Source of the DNA: Planctomycetota bacterium
GTDB taxonomy: Bacteria; Planctomycetota; PLA2; JAEUHO01
Assembly: GCA_024639415.1 (NCBI GenBank)
Contig: JAHEIK010000273.1
Location: forward strand, 1-5,805
Direction of reading: 5' to 3'
Length of the DNA stretch: 5,805 nt
The first letter of the stretch is position 1, and every line of letters starts with the position of its first letter. Below, piece after piece: positions 1 to 5,801 of this stretch. The translations under genes and the position numbers were made by a program. Under the pieces are notes generated by a model that saw only the letters and a list, made by a program, of their open reading frames with translations, was not told the origin of the DNA and searched no databases.

Positions 1-495
1 ACGCACCACCGCTGGTGGCGCAAGACGAAGAGCATCATCGTGAGCCTGGGAGGGGTGCCCTCGCGGGCGACGCGCCGCTTCCTGCGCCGACTGGCGGACG
101 AGCACGGTCTACCCGTCTATGTCTTCACGGACTGCGATCCGTACGGCTTCGCCAACATCTACCGCACGCTCAAGGTCGGCTCGGGCAACGCGGCGCACAT
201 CAACCGCTTCTACTGCGTGCCGAGCGCGCGCCTGCTGGGCGTGACCCCGCAGGACATCATCGACTACAAGCTTCCGACGCATCCCCTCAAGGAGGCGGAC
301 GTGCGCCGTGCGAAGGCGGCGCTGAAGAACGACCCCTTCTTCCGCTCGCACAAGCTGTGGCGCGCTGCGATGGAGCAGCAGATCAAGATGGGCGTGCGTG
401 CGGAGCAGCAGGCCTTCGCGAAGTTCCATCTCAACTTCGTGATGGACACGTACCTGCCCGACAAGCTGGGGAACAGGAAGAGCATGCTGCCGTAG
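1..495 (+). CDS. top6A: DNA topoisomerase VI subunit A (Spo11-type), C-terminal part, cut by left edge
   Basis: The frame is open from base 1 to the TAG at 493-495, giving 164 residues. Subunit A is the DNA-cleaving half of the A2B2 type IIB topoisomerase; with the ATPase subunit B it relaxes and decatenates DNA. Seen: a SIIVSLGGVPSRATRRFLRRL-like stretch (codons 12-32), then LPVYVFTDCDPYG, where the two acidic residues (codons 44 and 46) fit the DxD of the TOPRIM metal site. After these come GSGNAAH, a DIIDYKLPTHPL element, and the C-terminal RAEQQAFAKFHLNFV...YLPDKL signature, closely matching archaeal Top6A from memory. Full-length family members are about 360-380 residues, so the winged-helix domain with the catalytic Tyr and the first TOPRIM glutamate lie off the window. 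Internal ATGs or GTGs (for example GTG at 40) are not starts, because homology continues upstream of them. Subunit B is usually adjacent and would be expected to the left. Family assignment is firm; activity cannot be judged from half a gene. Confidence 0.93.
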   Translation, partial: THHRWWRKTKSIIVSLGGVPSRATRRFLRRLADEHGLPVYVFTDCDPYGFANIYRTLKVGSGNAAHINRFYCVPSARLLGVTPQDIIDYKLPTHPLKEADVRRAKAALKNDPFFRSHKLWRAAMEQQIKMGVRAEQQAFAKFHLNFVMDTYLPDKLGNRKSMLP

Positions 496-516
496 TGCCG
501 CCGCAGGCGGCACTAC
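492..516 (+). terminator. perfect 11-bp hairpin overlapping the top6A stop codon
   Basis: GTAGTGCCGCC (492-502) and GGCGGCACTAC (506-516) are perfectly complementary around a GCA loop. The TAG stop lies inside the left arm. No T-run follows on the plus strand, so this is not a canonical intrinsic terminator. It could still aid termination or protect the 3' end of the top6A mRNA. The structure is certain; the function is inferred. Confidence 0.45.
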
Positions 517-552
517 CCCGTGCCCGTCTGCGTGCCCGTTCCCGTTCCCGAC
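517..552. repeat. degenerate CCCGTN hexamer tandem repeat
   Basis: Six consecutive hexamers read CCCGTG, CCCGTC, TGCGTG, CCCGTT, CCCGTT, CCCGAC. More scattered GTGCCCG/CCCGTG units continue to about 573. The tract lies immediately downstream of the top6A hairpin, between convergent genes. No gene is credible here, because the reading frames only give low-complexity peptides. It resembles simple-sequence tracts produced by slippage. Confidence 0.7.
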
Positions 553-599
553 GTGCCCGGCACCCGTGCCCGTATCCCCCACCGCCCGACGTGACCAGG

Positions 600-642
600 G
601 CCCCGCAGGGGCGCCCCAAGTCCGCTCGCGCTGCTAGCGGAC
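600..642. other. two small inverted repeats in the top6A/lpxK convergent gap
   Basis: GCCCC (600-604) pairs with GGGGC (608-612) around a GCA loop. Next to it GTCCGCT (620-626) pairs with AGCGGAC (636-642) around a 9-nt loop. The second stem lies 29 bases past the lpxK stop as read on the minus strand and is followed there by only two Ts. It is a possible but weak terminator for lpxK. The rest of 496-670 holds the hexamer tract and no gene. Confidence 0.35.
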
Positions 643-670
643 GCGTGCGCGCCCGGCCCCCGCCCCCGTC

Positions 671-1714
671 TCAGGCCGTGGGCGCCCCCGCCTCCCCACC
701 GGCCGTAAACACCCCCAGCACGGCCTCCCACAACGCTGCCTCACCTTCGACGAGCACGGTCTCCACGTCGATGACCACGACCTCCGAGGGCAGGTCGTCG
801 TACTTCACGGCGTCCTTGCGTGTGGTCACGATGCACTCCGCCCCCGCCTCCCGGGCCTGCGCACTGATGTCCAGCCAGGTGCTCTGCGGCAGCACCTCGT
901 GATCCTGCAGGATGCGCCGGCCCACGATGCGCGTGCCGAGGTCCGCCAGCGTGCCGAGGAACGCGGCGGGATTGCCGATGCCGCACACCGCGAACACGGC
1001 TGCGCCTCCGAGTTCGTCCCGCAGGGAGCGCGGCACGGTTTCGGTCCGGGCGCGTGCCAGCGGTCCACGGACGAAGCTCGCGATCTTCTTCAGCGCGGCT
1101 TCGGCCACGTCGTCACGCACGCGCTCCGTCCGCGTCAGCACCGCCGCCCCCGCGCGCCGCAGGCCCCCCGGCCGCTCCCGTAGCCGGCCCCGCGGTAGCA
1201 GGTGGCCAAGGCCGAACGGCTCCATGGCGTCGAGCAACACGATGTCCAAGTCGCGTGCGACACGCCGGTGCTGGAAGCCGTCGTCGAGCAGGATCACGTC
1301 GACCTTCGGATGCTGTTCGAGGAGAGCGCGCCCTCCGCGCACGCGGTCCGGGTCCTGGATCTGCGGCACGTCGGACCCCAGCAGGTGGGCCAGGACCAGC
1401 CCCTCGTCGTTCAGCGTCCGCTCCGGCAGCGGGCCTCCGTAGCCGCGCGCGAGGATGCCCGGCCGGTGTCCTTGCTCGAGCAAACGCCGCGCGAGCCAGG
1501 CGACGAAGGGCGTCTTGCCCGTGCCCCCGACGGCGAGGTTGCCCACGGAGATGACGGGAACCTCCAGCCGCCTCGAGCGACGCAAGCCCATTGTGTAGCC
1601 GGCTTCCTTCGCCCAAGCGCCCGCGGCCCAGCCCCAGGAGAGGACACGCAGCCCGACGCGCGCCGCCGCGCCCAGTGCCCCGCCGCCGCCGCCTTGGATG
1701 TCCCGCAGGTTCAC
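671..1714 (-). CDS. lpxK: tetraacyldisaccharide 4'-kinase (lipid A biosynthesis)
   Basis: LpxK transfers phosphate from ATP to the 4' position of tetraacyldisaccharide-1-phosphate to make lipid IVA, at the cytoplasmic face of the inner membrane. The 347-residue product is close to the usual 310-350. An N-terminal hydrophobic segment (about residues 17-35) fits the membrane-association helix. VPVISVGNLAVGGTGKTP (52-69) contains the P-loop. ILARGYGG (87-94) and NDEG (102-105, in place of the common GDEP) follow. DVILLDDGFQHRRVARDLDIVLLDA (139-163) carries the conserved DDGFQH, then LLPRGRLRERPGGLRRA (172-188). CGIGNPAAF and ILQDHEVL (268-275) are near the C-terminal lobe, then TTRKDAVK (297-304). 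The start is GTG; no clear Shine-Dalgarno precedes it and no better start lies before the conserved core. The upstream LysM gene is on the same strand, but a terminator separates them, so lpxK probably has its own promoter, which I could not identify. Identification is firm; the exact start is less so. Confidence 0.95.
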   Translation of the reverse strand: MNLRDIQGGGGGALGAAARVGLRVLSWGWAAGAWAKEAGYTMGLRRSRRLEVPVISVGNLAVGGTGKTPFVAWLARRLLEQGHRPGILARGYGGPLPERTLNDEGLVLAHLLGSDVPQIQDPDRVRGGRALLEQHPKVDVILLDDGFQHRRVARDLDIVLLDAMEPFGLGHLLPRGRLRERPGGLRRAGAAVLTRTERVRDDVAEAALKKIASFVRGPLARARTETVPRSLRDELGGAAVFAVCGIGNPAAFLGTLADLGTRIVGRRILQDHEVLPQSTWLDISAQAREAGAECIVTTRKDAVKYDDLPSEVVVIDVETVLVEGEAALWEAVLGVFTAGGEAGAPTA

Positions 1715-1788
1715 CCGGTCATGCTAGCCGCGGCAGCGCCCGCGCTCGTTCACACGCCCGCAGGTCGGTCGAAATCGCCCCTCTGCGC

Positions 1789-1828
1789 AGACAAGAAACG
1801 AGCCGCGATGCTGGGCACCGCGGCTCGT
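1789..1828 (-). terminator. Rho-independent terminator downstream of the LysM gene
   Basis: A perfect 10-bp stem, ACGAGCCGCG (1798-1807) with CGCGGCTCGT (1819-1828), encloses an 11-nt loop. Read on the minus strand, the stem is followed directly by TTCTTGTCT, giving a U-rich tail of TTTCTTGTCT. It sits 65 bases past the LysM gene stop and before lpxK. It is the best intrinsic terminator in the window and separates LysM from lpxK transcription, although read-through cannot be excluded. Confidence 0.8.
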
Positions 1829-1893
1829 CGAAACACGAATCTGCCGGGGACGACAGGTCCGGTGAATCATCGCGGGAAATGCCGCTCGTGGAA

Positions 1894-2637
1894 TCACTTC
1901 GGGATGAAGATCTTCGCTCCGACGGTCGGCGCGTCCGGATCGTCGATCACGGACAGGTTGCGGGCCCAGAGCTCGGGCCAGCGGTCGATCGTGCCGTACG
2001 CGTCCTTGGAGATACGCGAGAGGCGATCTCCACGGCGGATCACGTACCACTCGCCAACGGCGATCTTGCCGCGCTTGGCGGGCGTGACGGTGGCGGCCTT
2101 GCCGCCGGGGGTGCTCTTCATCGAGCTGGTCGTCACGCGGGGGGGCATCTTGAGGACCTGGCCCTTGCGGAGCGACTCCGCAGTGATCCCGGGGTTGAGC
2201 TTCAGGATCTCGCGGTAGCGCTTCCAGGTCTCGAGCTCGTTCTCGGCGATCTCCGTGAGCGTGTCGCCGTCCTTCACCGTGTACATCCACGGCTCCTGGG
2301 CGGCGGGCTCAGGCTTGGGCTCGGCGGGCTGCGGCGCGGGATTGACATCCGGCTCCGGCAGCACGGGAGGCTCGGGGATGACGTCCTCGGTCGTCCCGGA
2401 GCCGGTCCCCCCAGCGCCCTTCTTGGGGTCTACCTCATCGAAGAGGCTCTTCCAGTCGGGGTCGGGACCGTCGAGGCCCACGTCGGGCTCGGGAACGACG
2501 TCCACGCCGGTGTGCTTGTCACGCGCGGCGGGCGGGTCCCCGCCGGGGTTGTCCGACCAGGTGTAGAGCGCGACGACCAGGATCATCACGATGATGACCA
2601 CGATGACGAGCACTGAAAGCTTCTCGAAGTTTCCCAT
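1894..2637 (-). CDS. membrane-anchored protein with two LysM domains
   Basis: This is a 247-residue protein. LysM domains bind the glycan backbone of peptidoglycan, so the product is probably an envelope protein anchored in the inner membrane. Seen: a short N-terminus (MGNFEKL), then one very hydrophobic segment (about residues 8-25), and an acidic, proline-rich linker (about 28-115) with repeated PEP and PEPDV elements. LysM 1 runs from about 118 to 165 (YTVKDGDTLTEIAENEL... with LRKGQVLKMP). LysM 2 runs from about 198 to 246 (YVIRRGDRLSRISKDAYG... with VGAKIFIP). The DGDTL/RGDRL openings and the LNPG and KGQVLKMP elements are typical. No catalytic domain is present, so it is likely a scaffold or wall-binding factor rather than a hydrolase. 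The ATG at 2637 is chosen because a strong Shine-Dalgarno precedes it and the membrane segment follows at once. An in-frame ATG at 2802 would add 55 residues of low quality. A clear terminator follows the gene. Domain calls are firm; the cellular role is unknown. Confidence 0.9.
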   Translation of the reverse strand: MGNFEKLSVLVIVVIIVMILVVALYTWSDNPGGDPPAARDKHTGVDVVPEPDVGLDGPDPDWKSLFDEVDPKKGAGGTGSGTTEDVIPEPPVLPEPDVNPAPQPAEPKPEPAAQEPWMYTVKDGDTLTEIAENELETWKRYREILKLNPGITAESLRKGQVLKMPPRVTTSSMKSTPGGKAATVTPAKRGKIAVGEWYVIRRGDRLSRISKDAYGTIDRWPELWARNLSVIDDPDAPTVGAKIFIPK

Positions 2638-2641
2638 ATGA

Positions 2642-2648
2642 CCCTCCC
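2642..2648 (-). promoter_or_regulatory. Shine-Dalgarno site of the LysM gene
   Basis: On the minus strand GGGAGGG stands 4 bases before the ATG at 2637-2635 (GGGAGGGTCAT then ATG). This near-ideal spacing decides the start in favour of the 247-residue form. Confidence 0.8.
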
Positions 2649-2734
2649 AGATGGGCCGCTGCGACGCCCGTGCGTCTCCGGGGTTGCGCGGGCACCCTGC
2701 GCCTCCGCATGGCTGCGGGGCCGCCTCCAAGCTC

Positions 2735-2762
2735 AGAATAGGGACGATTGGCGGGACCGCAA
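2735..2762 (-). promoter_or_regulatory. candidate sigma70-type promoter for the LysM gene
   Basis: On the minus strand TTGCGG (2762-2757) is separated by 16 bases from TATTCT (2740-2735). These match the consensus -35 at 3 of 6 positions and the -10 at 4 of 6. The implied 5' leader is about 90 bases. The local drop in GC supports a promoter, but the match is weak. Confidence 0.3.
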
Positions 2763-2774
2763 CGGGTGAATCAC

Positions 2775-2791
2775 AACCCCTGGGGGTTTTT
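2775..2791 (+). other. small AACCCC/GGGGTT hairpin followed by five Ts
   Basis: AACCCC (2775-2780) and GGGGTT (2783-2788) are inverted around TG; a realistic fold pairs AACCC with GGGTT around a 4-base loop. On the plus strand it runs into TTTTT (2787-2791). The shape resembles a short intrinsic terminator or attenuator, but no plus-strand gene ends just upstream. It could block read-through towards the FGE-like gene, or be chance in the promoter region. Confidence 0.3.
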
Positions 2792-3016
2792 CGGACGATC
2801 ACCCCCTACAGGGCGGGGCCGACAGCGCGACCCGCCGACGCCGGACTCGGCTGCGGCGGCACCCCGGCTGACGCTCCCACGGGTGCTGCCGGCACCCGGG
2901 TCGGCCACGCGTCCACTCCGCCCACCACCCGGCAGCGTGATACGCTGCTGGTTCGGTCTTCAGGACCCGCTCAAGGCCCCATCCGACGCGGCTCACATCA
3001 GGGATACCGCTCCGCC

Positions 3017-5224
3017 ATGCTGCAACGACTGCGCCTACTCATCGCCTGCATCTGCCTCGCGCTCATCCTGCCCAACGCGGCCCTGGGTGAGGACGAGAAG
3101 GGTGACGGCGCCTCGCCCCCCGACGCGCTCCCGAAGGATGCTCCGAAGGACGCGCCCAAGGACGCGCCCAAGGACGCGCCGAGCGAGGAGGAGCCTGCCC
3201 CTGCCTCGACGGCCGCAGTGCCCCCCACGGCCGTGCCCGCGGGCATGGCGTACCTGGAGGGCGGACGGGTCATGATCGGCAGCGATGCCGAGTACATCGA
3301 CGGCCTACTGGCGGGCCGGCCGATCGAGCACAAGCGCCTCTTCCTCTACGAGCTGCCGTACCACTCCTTGTTCCTGCGGCCGTACTTCATCGGCAAGTTC
3401 GAAGTGACCAACGCGCAGTACCTACGCTTCCTCGTGGATGCGACCGACGTGTACGACACGGCCAGCGGCAGCCTCGCCAACCTGGACGAGATCGCTGCCC
3501 ACATGGTCAAGCTCTCGAAGGAAGAGCAGAAGAACCCGAAGCAGGTCGTCTGGCTGCAGCTCTACTTCGCGAACAAGGACCTCATCTGGAAGGCGTTCGG
3601 GAAGACCCTCGACAAGTTCCTGGTCAAGCGCGCTGATGGATCGATCGACGAGATCGCAACGGCCAGGAAGTTCCGCTTCGAGCCGCTGCCGCGCACGTTG
3701 GAATTGAAGTTCTACACGCTCCAGCCGCCGGCCAACTGGCCCGACATGAACCCGCCGAAGGGCGAGGAAGACCATCCGGTGCGCTTCGTGTCGTACAACG
3801 ATGCTGAACGCTTCGCCGAGTGGGCCGGCATGCACCTGCCGAGTGAAGAGCAGTGGGAGTGGGCTGCGCGCGGGCCGCAGGGCTTCGTCTTCCCCTGGGG
3901 CAACGACTGGCCCAAGAACGAGCTGTACGCCAACTGGGGCGGCAAGATCGTGAACTCCCAGTACATGCCGACCACGCTGCCCGTCGGGACACGCGACGGC
4001 GCCAACCCAAAGAACGACAAGGGCCCCAAGGTCCCGATCGATGGCGACGGACGGTCCTGGTGCGGCTGCCACCACATGGTCGGCAACGTGGCGGAGTGGA
4101 CCGGTTCCTGGTTCGAGGCCTACGCCAAGAACAAGTTCCGCCACAACTTCATGGGCCGCTGGGTCAAGGTGATCCGCGGAGGCGGCGCAGGCGACGGCGA
4201 GATGCTCGTGTTGCGCGGTGCCTGCCGCAACTTCGTCGGCGCCGGTCCCGATGCTCCGCCGTATCCCGAGAACGGCTTCGAGTGGGTTGGGTTCCGGCTG
4301 GCGTCCTACATGAAGTCCGGTCGCGATCAACTCGGCCCGATCGTGCGGCGCGCGACGCGGCCGCGGAAGCTCAAGGAGGAGGAGTTGGATCGGGCCCGCT
4401 TCGTGGGCGCCGTCACGCGCAACTGGGTCGAGCCCGGGTCCACGCCGGACAACCACGTGTACGTGCTCGGACGCTCGCACTCCATCGTGCTCATCCCCCA
4501 GTCCTCGTATCTCCGCGAGGAGGGCATGGAGGAGATGCGCCGTGCCTGGAAGCGCCCGACGGGCTACAAGAGCGAGCGCGGCCTGCGCAAGAAGAGCGAG
4601 ACGGACCATCCGTTCTGGACCTTCGGCGTCTTCCACACGGACATCGCGATCGAGAACGTGAAGGTACGCAAGCCCGCGCCGCCCGTCGTGCCCGGCGCGA
4701 AGGGCAAGAAGAAGAAGAAGAAGGGCCGTCGCGGCCGTGGTCGCGCCAAGGCGCCCGAGACCATCAAGGGCATCTGCCCGCCTGGGACCTACCTGCTGGG
4801 CGTCTGGTTCGGCAAGCTCACCATCATGACGCCCAGCAAGGAGTTCGTGTGCTTCCTGCCGCTCATGGAGGACCAGAAGTCGCACTTCGAGGTGAAGAAG
4901 ACCAAGGGCGAGGATCTCGGGGATCCCGTCCTCAAGGTCGACCCCGAGTTGGACTGGGCGGATCTCGCCTTCGACCTGCCGCTGGGCGGCAAGAGCGTGG
5001 ATGAATCGACGCGGGTGTTCGTGAAGGCACGCCTGGCGTTCGAGGTCGGCAGCCTGGAAGCCGCCGGGACGTGGATCCAGGAGGATCCGGCCCGCGAACT
5101 GACGGCGACCTTGCGCGCGGCGTACGCCAAGGCCGAGGCCTCAGCAGCCGAGCGCAAGCCCGCCATTAAGAAGAAGGCCGACAAGAAGAAGAAGGCCGAG
5201 GAAGCCGCCGACGCTACGAAGTAG
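3017..5224 (+). CDS. secreted FGE/SUMF1-like domain protein with an unrecognised C-terminal half
   Basis: This 735-residue protein starts with a Sec-type signal peptide (MLQRLR, hydrophobic 7-19, likely cleavage after NAALG at about 24), so it acts outside the cytoplasm. Residues 39-55 are a KDAP repeat, then an Ala/Pro linker. An FGE-sulfatase (SUMF1/EgtB/PvdO-type) domain spans about 74-432: VPAGMAYLEGG, YFIGKFEVTNAQYLRFL (123-139), HPVRFVSYNDAERFAEWAG (253-271), LPSEEQWEWAARG, FPWGNDW, GNVAEW (356-361), RGGG (387-390) and VGFRLA (424-429). About 113 residues separate the TNAQY and HPV motifs, longer than I expect for the family. Genuine FGE has two catalytic cysteines just after RGGS; here that stretch reads AGDGEMLVLRGACR, with one misplaced Cys (403), so formylglycine-generating activity is unlikely. 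Residues 440-735 match nothing I know; they include an (AAG)6-encoded Lys run (565-570) within a basic linker to about 580, a probable beta-rich segment (586-680) and a Lys/Ala tail. The ATG at 3017 is chosen for the signal peptide; its Shine-Dalgarno is weak. The role may be structural or ligand-binding. Confidence 0.88.
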   Translation: MLQRLRLLIACICLALILPNAALGEDEKGDGASPPDALPKDAPKDAPKDAPKDAPSEEEPAPASTAAVPPTAVPAGMAYLEGGRVMIGSDAEYIDGLLAGRPIEHKRLFLYELPYHSLFLRPYFIGKFEVTNAQYLRFLVDATDVYDTASGSLANLDEIAAHMVKLSKEEQKNPKQVVWLQLYFANKDLIWKAFGKTLDKFLVKRADGSIDEIATARKFRFEPLPRTLELKFYTLQPPANWPDMNPPKGEEDHPVRFVSYNDAERFAEWAGMHLPSEEQWEWAARGPQGFVFPWGNDWPKNELYANWGGKIVNSQYMPTTLPVGTRDGANPKNDKGPKVPIDGDGRSWCGCHHMVGNVAEWTGSWFEAYAKNKFRHNFMGRWVKVIRGGGAGDGEMLVLRGACRNFVGAGPDAPPYPENGFEWVGFRLASYMKSGRDQLGPIVRRATRPRKLKEEELDRARFVGAVTRNWVEPGSTPDNHVYVLGRSHSIVLIPQSSYLREEGMEEMRRAWKRPTGYKSERGLRKKSETDHPFWTFGVFHTDIAIENVKVRKPAPPVVPGAKGKKKKKKGRRGRGRAKAPETIKGICPPGTYLLGVWFGKLTIMTPSKEFVCFLPLMEDQKSHFEVKKTKGEDLGDPVLKVDPELDWADLAFDLPLGGKSVDESTRVFVKARLAFEVGSLEAAGTWIQEDPARELTATLRAAYAKAEASAAERKPAIKKKADKKKKAEEAADATK
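3131..3178 (+). repeat. four 12-bp tandem repeats encoding KDAP units
   Basis: Four 12-base units (CCGAAGGATGCT, CCGAAGGACGCG, then two identical CCCAAGGACGCG) encode four consecutive PKDA units just after the signal peptide. The last two copies are identical, which suggests recent duplication. In the protein this is a charged, proline-containing spacer between the export signal and the FGE-like domain. Its copy number may vary between strains. Confidence 0.85.
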
Positions 5225-5304
5225 CGCTCCCGAGGTGGTGCTCGGAAGAGAACCACAGAGGACACGGTCCGCGCCCCAGACGCCGGCCGCCCCAGCGCGT
5301 CCGA

Positions 5305-5334
5305 CGGCCCAGCGCTAGCCGGCCCAGCGCTGGC
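5305..5334. repeat. 15-bp tandem repeat with AGCGCT palindromic core
   Basis: CGGCCCAGCGCTAGC (5305-5319) is followed directly by CGGCCCAGCGCTGGC (5320-5334), differing at one base. Degenerate partial copies flank it (GCCCCAGCGCG near 5289-5299; CAGCCCAG at 5335-5342). The second unit holds GGCCAGCGCTGGCC-like symmetry centred on AGCGCT. It could be a protein-binding dyad or a slippage product. Confidence 0.7.
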
Positions 5335-5357
5335 CAGCCCAGAAGGTGAAATCGAGC

Positions 5358-5395
5358 GCACTTGCTGGCTCCGCGGCTACGGAGCCAGCAAGTGC
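5358..5395. repeat. perfect 16-bp inverted repeat with 6-nt loop
   Basis: GCACTTGCTGGCTCCG (5358-5373) and CGGAGCCAGCAAGTGC (5380-5395) are perfect inverse complements around CGGCTA. It lies 133 bases past the FGE-like stop. No T-run follows on either strand, though the minus side has a short ATTT. It could be a Rho-assisted or bidirectional terminator, an RNA 3'-end stabiliser, or a dispersed palindromic element of the REP type. The perfect pairing is directly seen; the role is inferred. Confidence 0.75.
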
Positions 5396-5469
5396 AGGTG
5401 ACCGGGTGCGGTGCTGCGTGCGGCCTGCGGGCATCGCGCCCATTGAGCCCCGGTTCGGCCTGAGCGCAG

Positions 5470-5585
5470 CGAGGGCCGTGCCTGTGGGTGTCCGCGGCGG
5501 CAAGTCCGGCGGTGTTCGGGCTTGTCCGGTTCGCGTGCGTGCCGCTGCGATACCCGGGGCTCGAGGCCATCGGCCGGTGGCGTGG
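5470..5585. repeat. 116-bp direct repeat, copy 1
   Basis: Copy 1 aligns without gaps to 5686-5801 with 15 mismatches by hand count, about 87% identity. The left 32 bases (5470-5501) are identical and the right 43 (5540-5582) differ at one base. The middle 38 bases (5502-5539) carry 13 of the mismatches. Mismatches fall almost evenly over the three codon phases (5, 6 and 4), which argues against protein-coding constraint. Confidence 0.85.
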
Positions 5586-5685
5586 TGACGGCGCTGGAAC
5601 GCGGCTGGCCTTCAGCGCATCACGGCCCGCGAGCGCCATCCGAAAACCGGCCCGGTCCCGCGCCATCCGGCCCAAGGAGTGAACG

Positions 5686-5801
5686 CGAGGGCCGTGCCTG
5701 TGGGTGTCCGCGGCGGCTACTCCCTGGATGCTCGGGCTTGTCCGGATCGTAGCCATGCCGCTGCGGTACCCGGGGCTCGAGGCCATCGGCCGGTGGCGCG
5801 G
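5686..5801. repeat. 116-bp direct repeat, copy 2
   Basis: This is the second copy, offset exactly 216 bases from the first. It has the same conserved ends and a diverged centre. It ends four bases before the window edge, so more copies may follow. Both copies begin with CGAGGGCCGTGCCTGTGGGT and end near CGGGGCTCGAGGCCATCGGC plus CGGTGGCG. Confidence 0.85.

Larger units (their letters stand above)
2638..3016. other. divergent intergenic region between the LysM and FGE-like genes
   Basis: These 379 bases lie between the two divergent starts. Besides the LysM Shine-Dalgarno, its promoter candidate and the 2775-2791 hairpin, there are two further hairpins. CGGGTGC (2880-2886) pairs with GCACCCG (2892-2898), and GCAGCG (2932-2937) pairs with CGCTGC (2943-2948) around TGATA. 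The second ends 68 bases before the FGE-like start and could be an operator-like dyad or a leader structure. Both flanking frames are open through part of this region, but I see no protein-like content. No convincing plus-strand promoter or Shine-Dalgarno was found. Confidence 0.5.

Noticed and set aside
15..902. 295-codon plus-strand open frame across the top6A 3' end and into lpxK
   Set aside because: It overlaps top6A in another frame and lpxK in antisense, and gives Arg/Ala/Pro-rich sequence with no family feature. It is a high-GC shadow frame.
1711..1722. Three-codon frame ATG ACC GGG TGA overlapping the lpxK GTG start on the minus strand
   Set aside because: It resembles a translational coupling arrangement, but it is too short and has no Shine-Dalgarno, so chance is the simpler explanation.
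1202..2218. 338-codon plus-strand frame antisense to lpxK and the LysM gene
   Set aside because: Both minus-strand proteins have clear conserved motifs; this frame has none and no ribosome site.
2651..3016. Upstream extension of the FGE-like gene to an in-frame ATG at 2651
   Set aside because: The ATG at 3017 begins a textbook signal peptide, and the extension would bury it behind about 120 residues without protein-like features.
3017..3049. Lipobox-like LIAC at residues 8-11 of the FGE-like protein
   Set aside because: The hydrophobic stretch before the Cys is only about four residues, too short for a lipoprotein signal. Cleavage near residue 24 fits better.
3422..4885. 487-codon minus-strand frame antisense to the FGE-like gene
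   Set aside because: It has Leu/Ala/Arg/His-rich composition typical of antisense shadows in GC-rich genes, while the plus strand encodes conserved FGE motifs throughout.
5214..5786. 190-codon minus-strand frame spanning both direct repeats, with a 72-residue internal periodicity
   Set aside because: The mismatches between copies are spread evenly over codon positions, the composition is low-complexity, and no family or ribosome site is seen. It also overlaps the FGE-like stop. Kept as a repeat rather than a gene.
5470..5801. CRISPR array
   Set aside because: Only two copies, a 116-bp repeat and a 100-bp interval, with no cas genes; this does not fit CRISPR dimensions.
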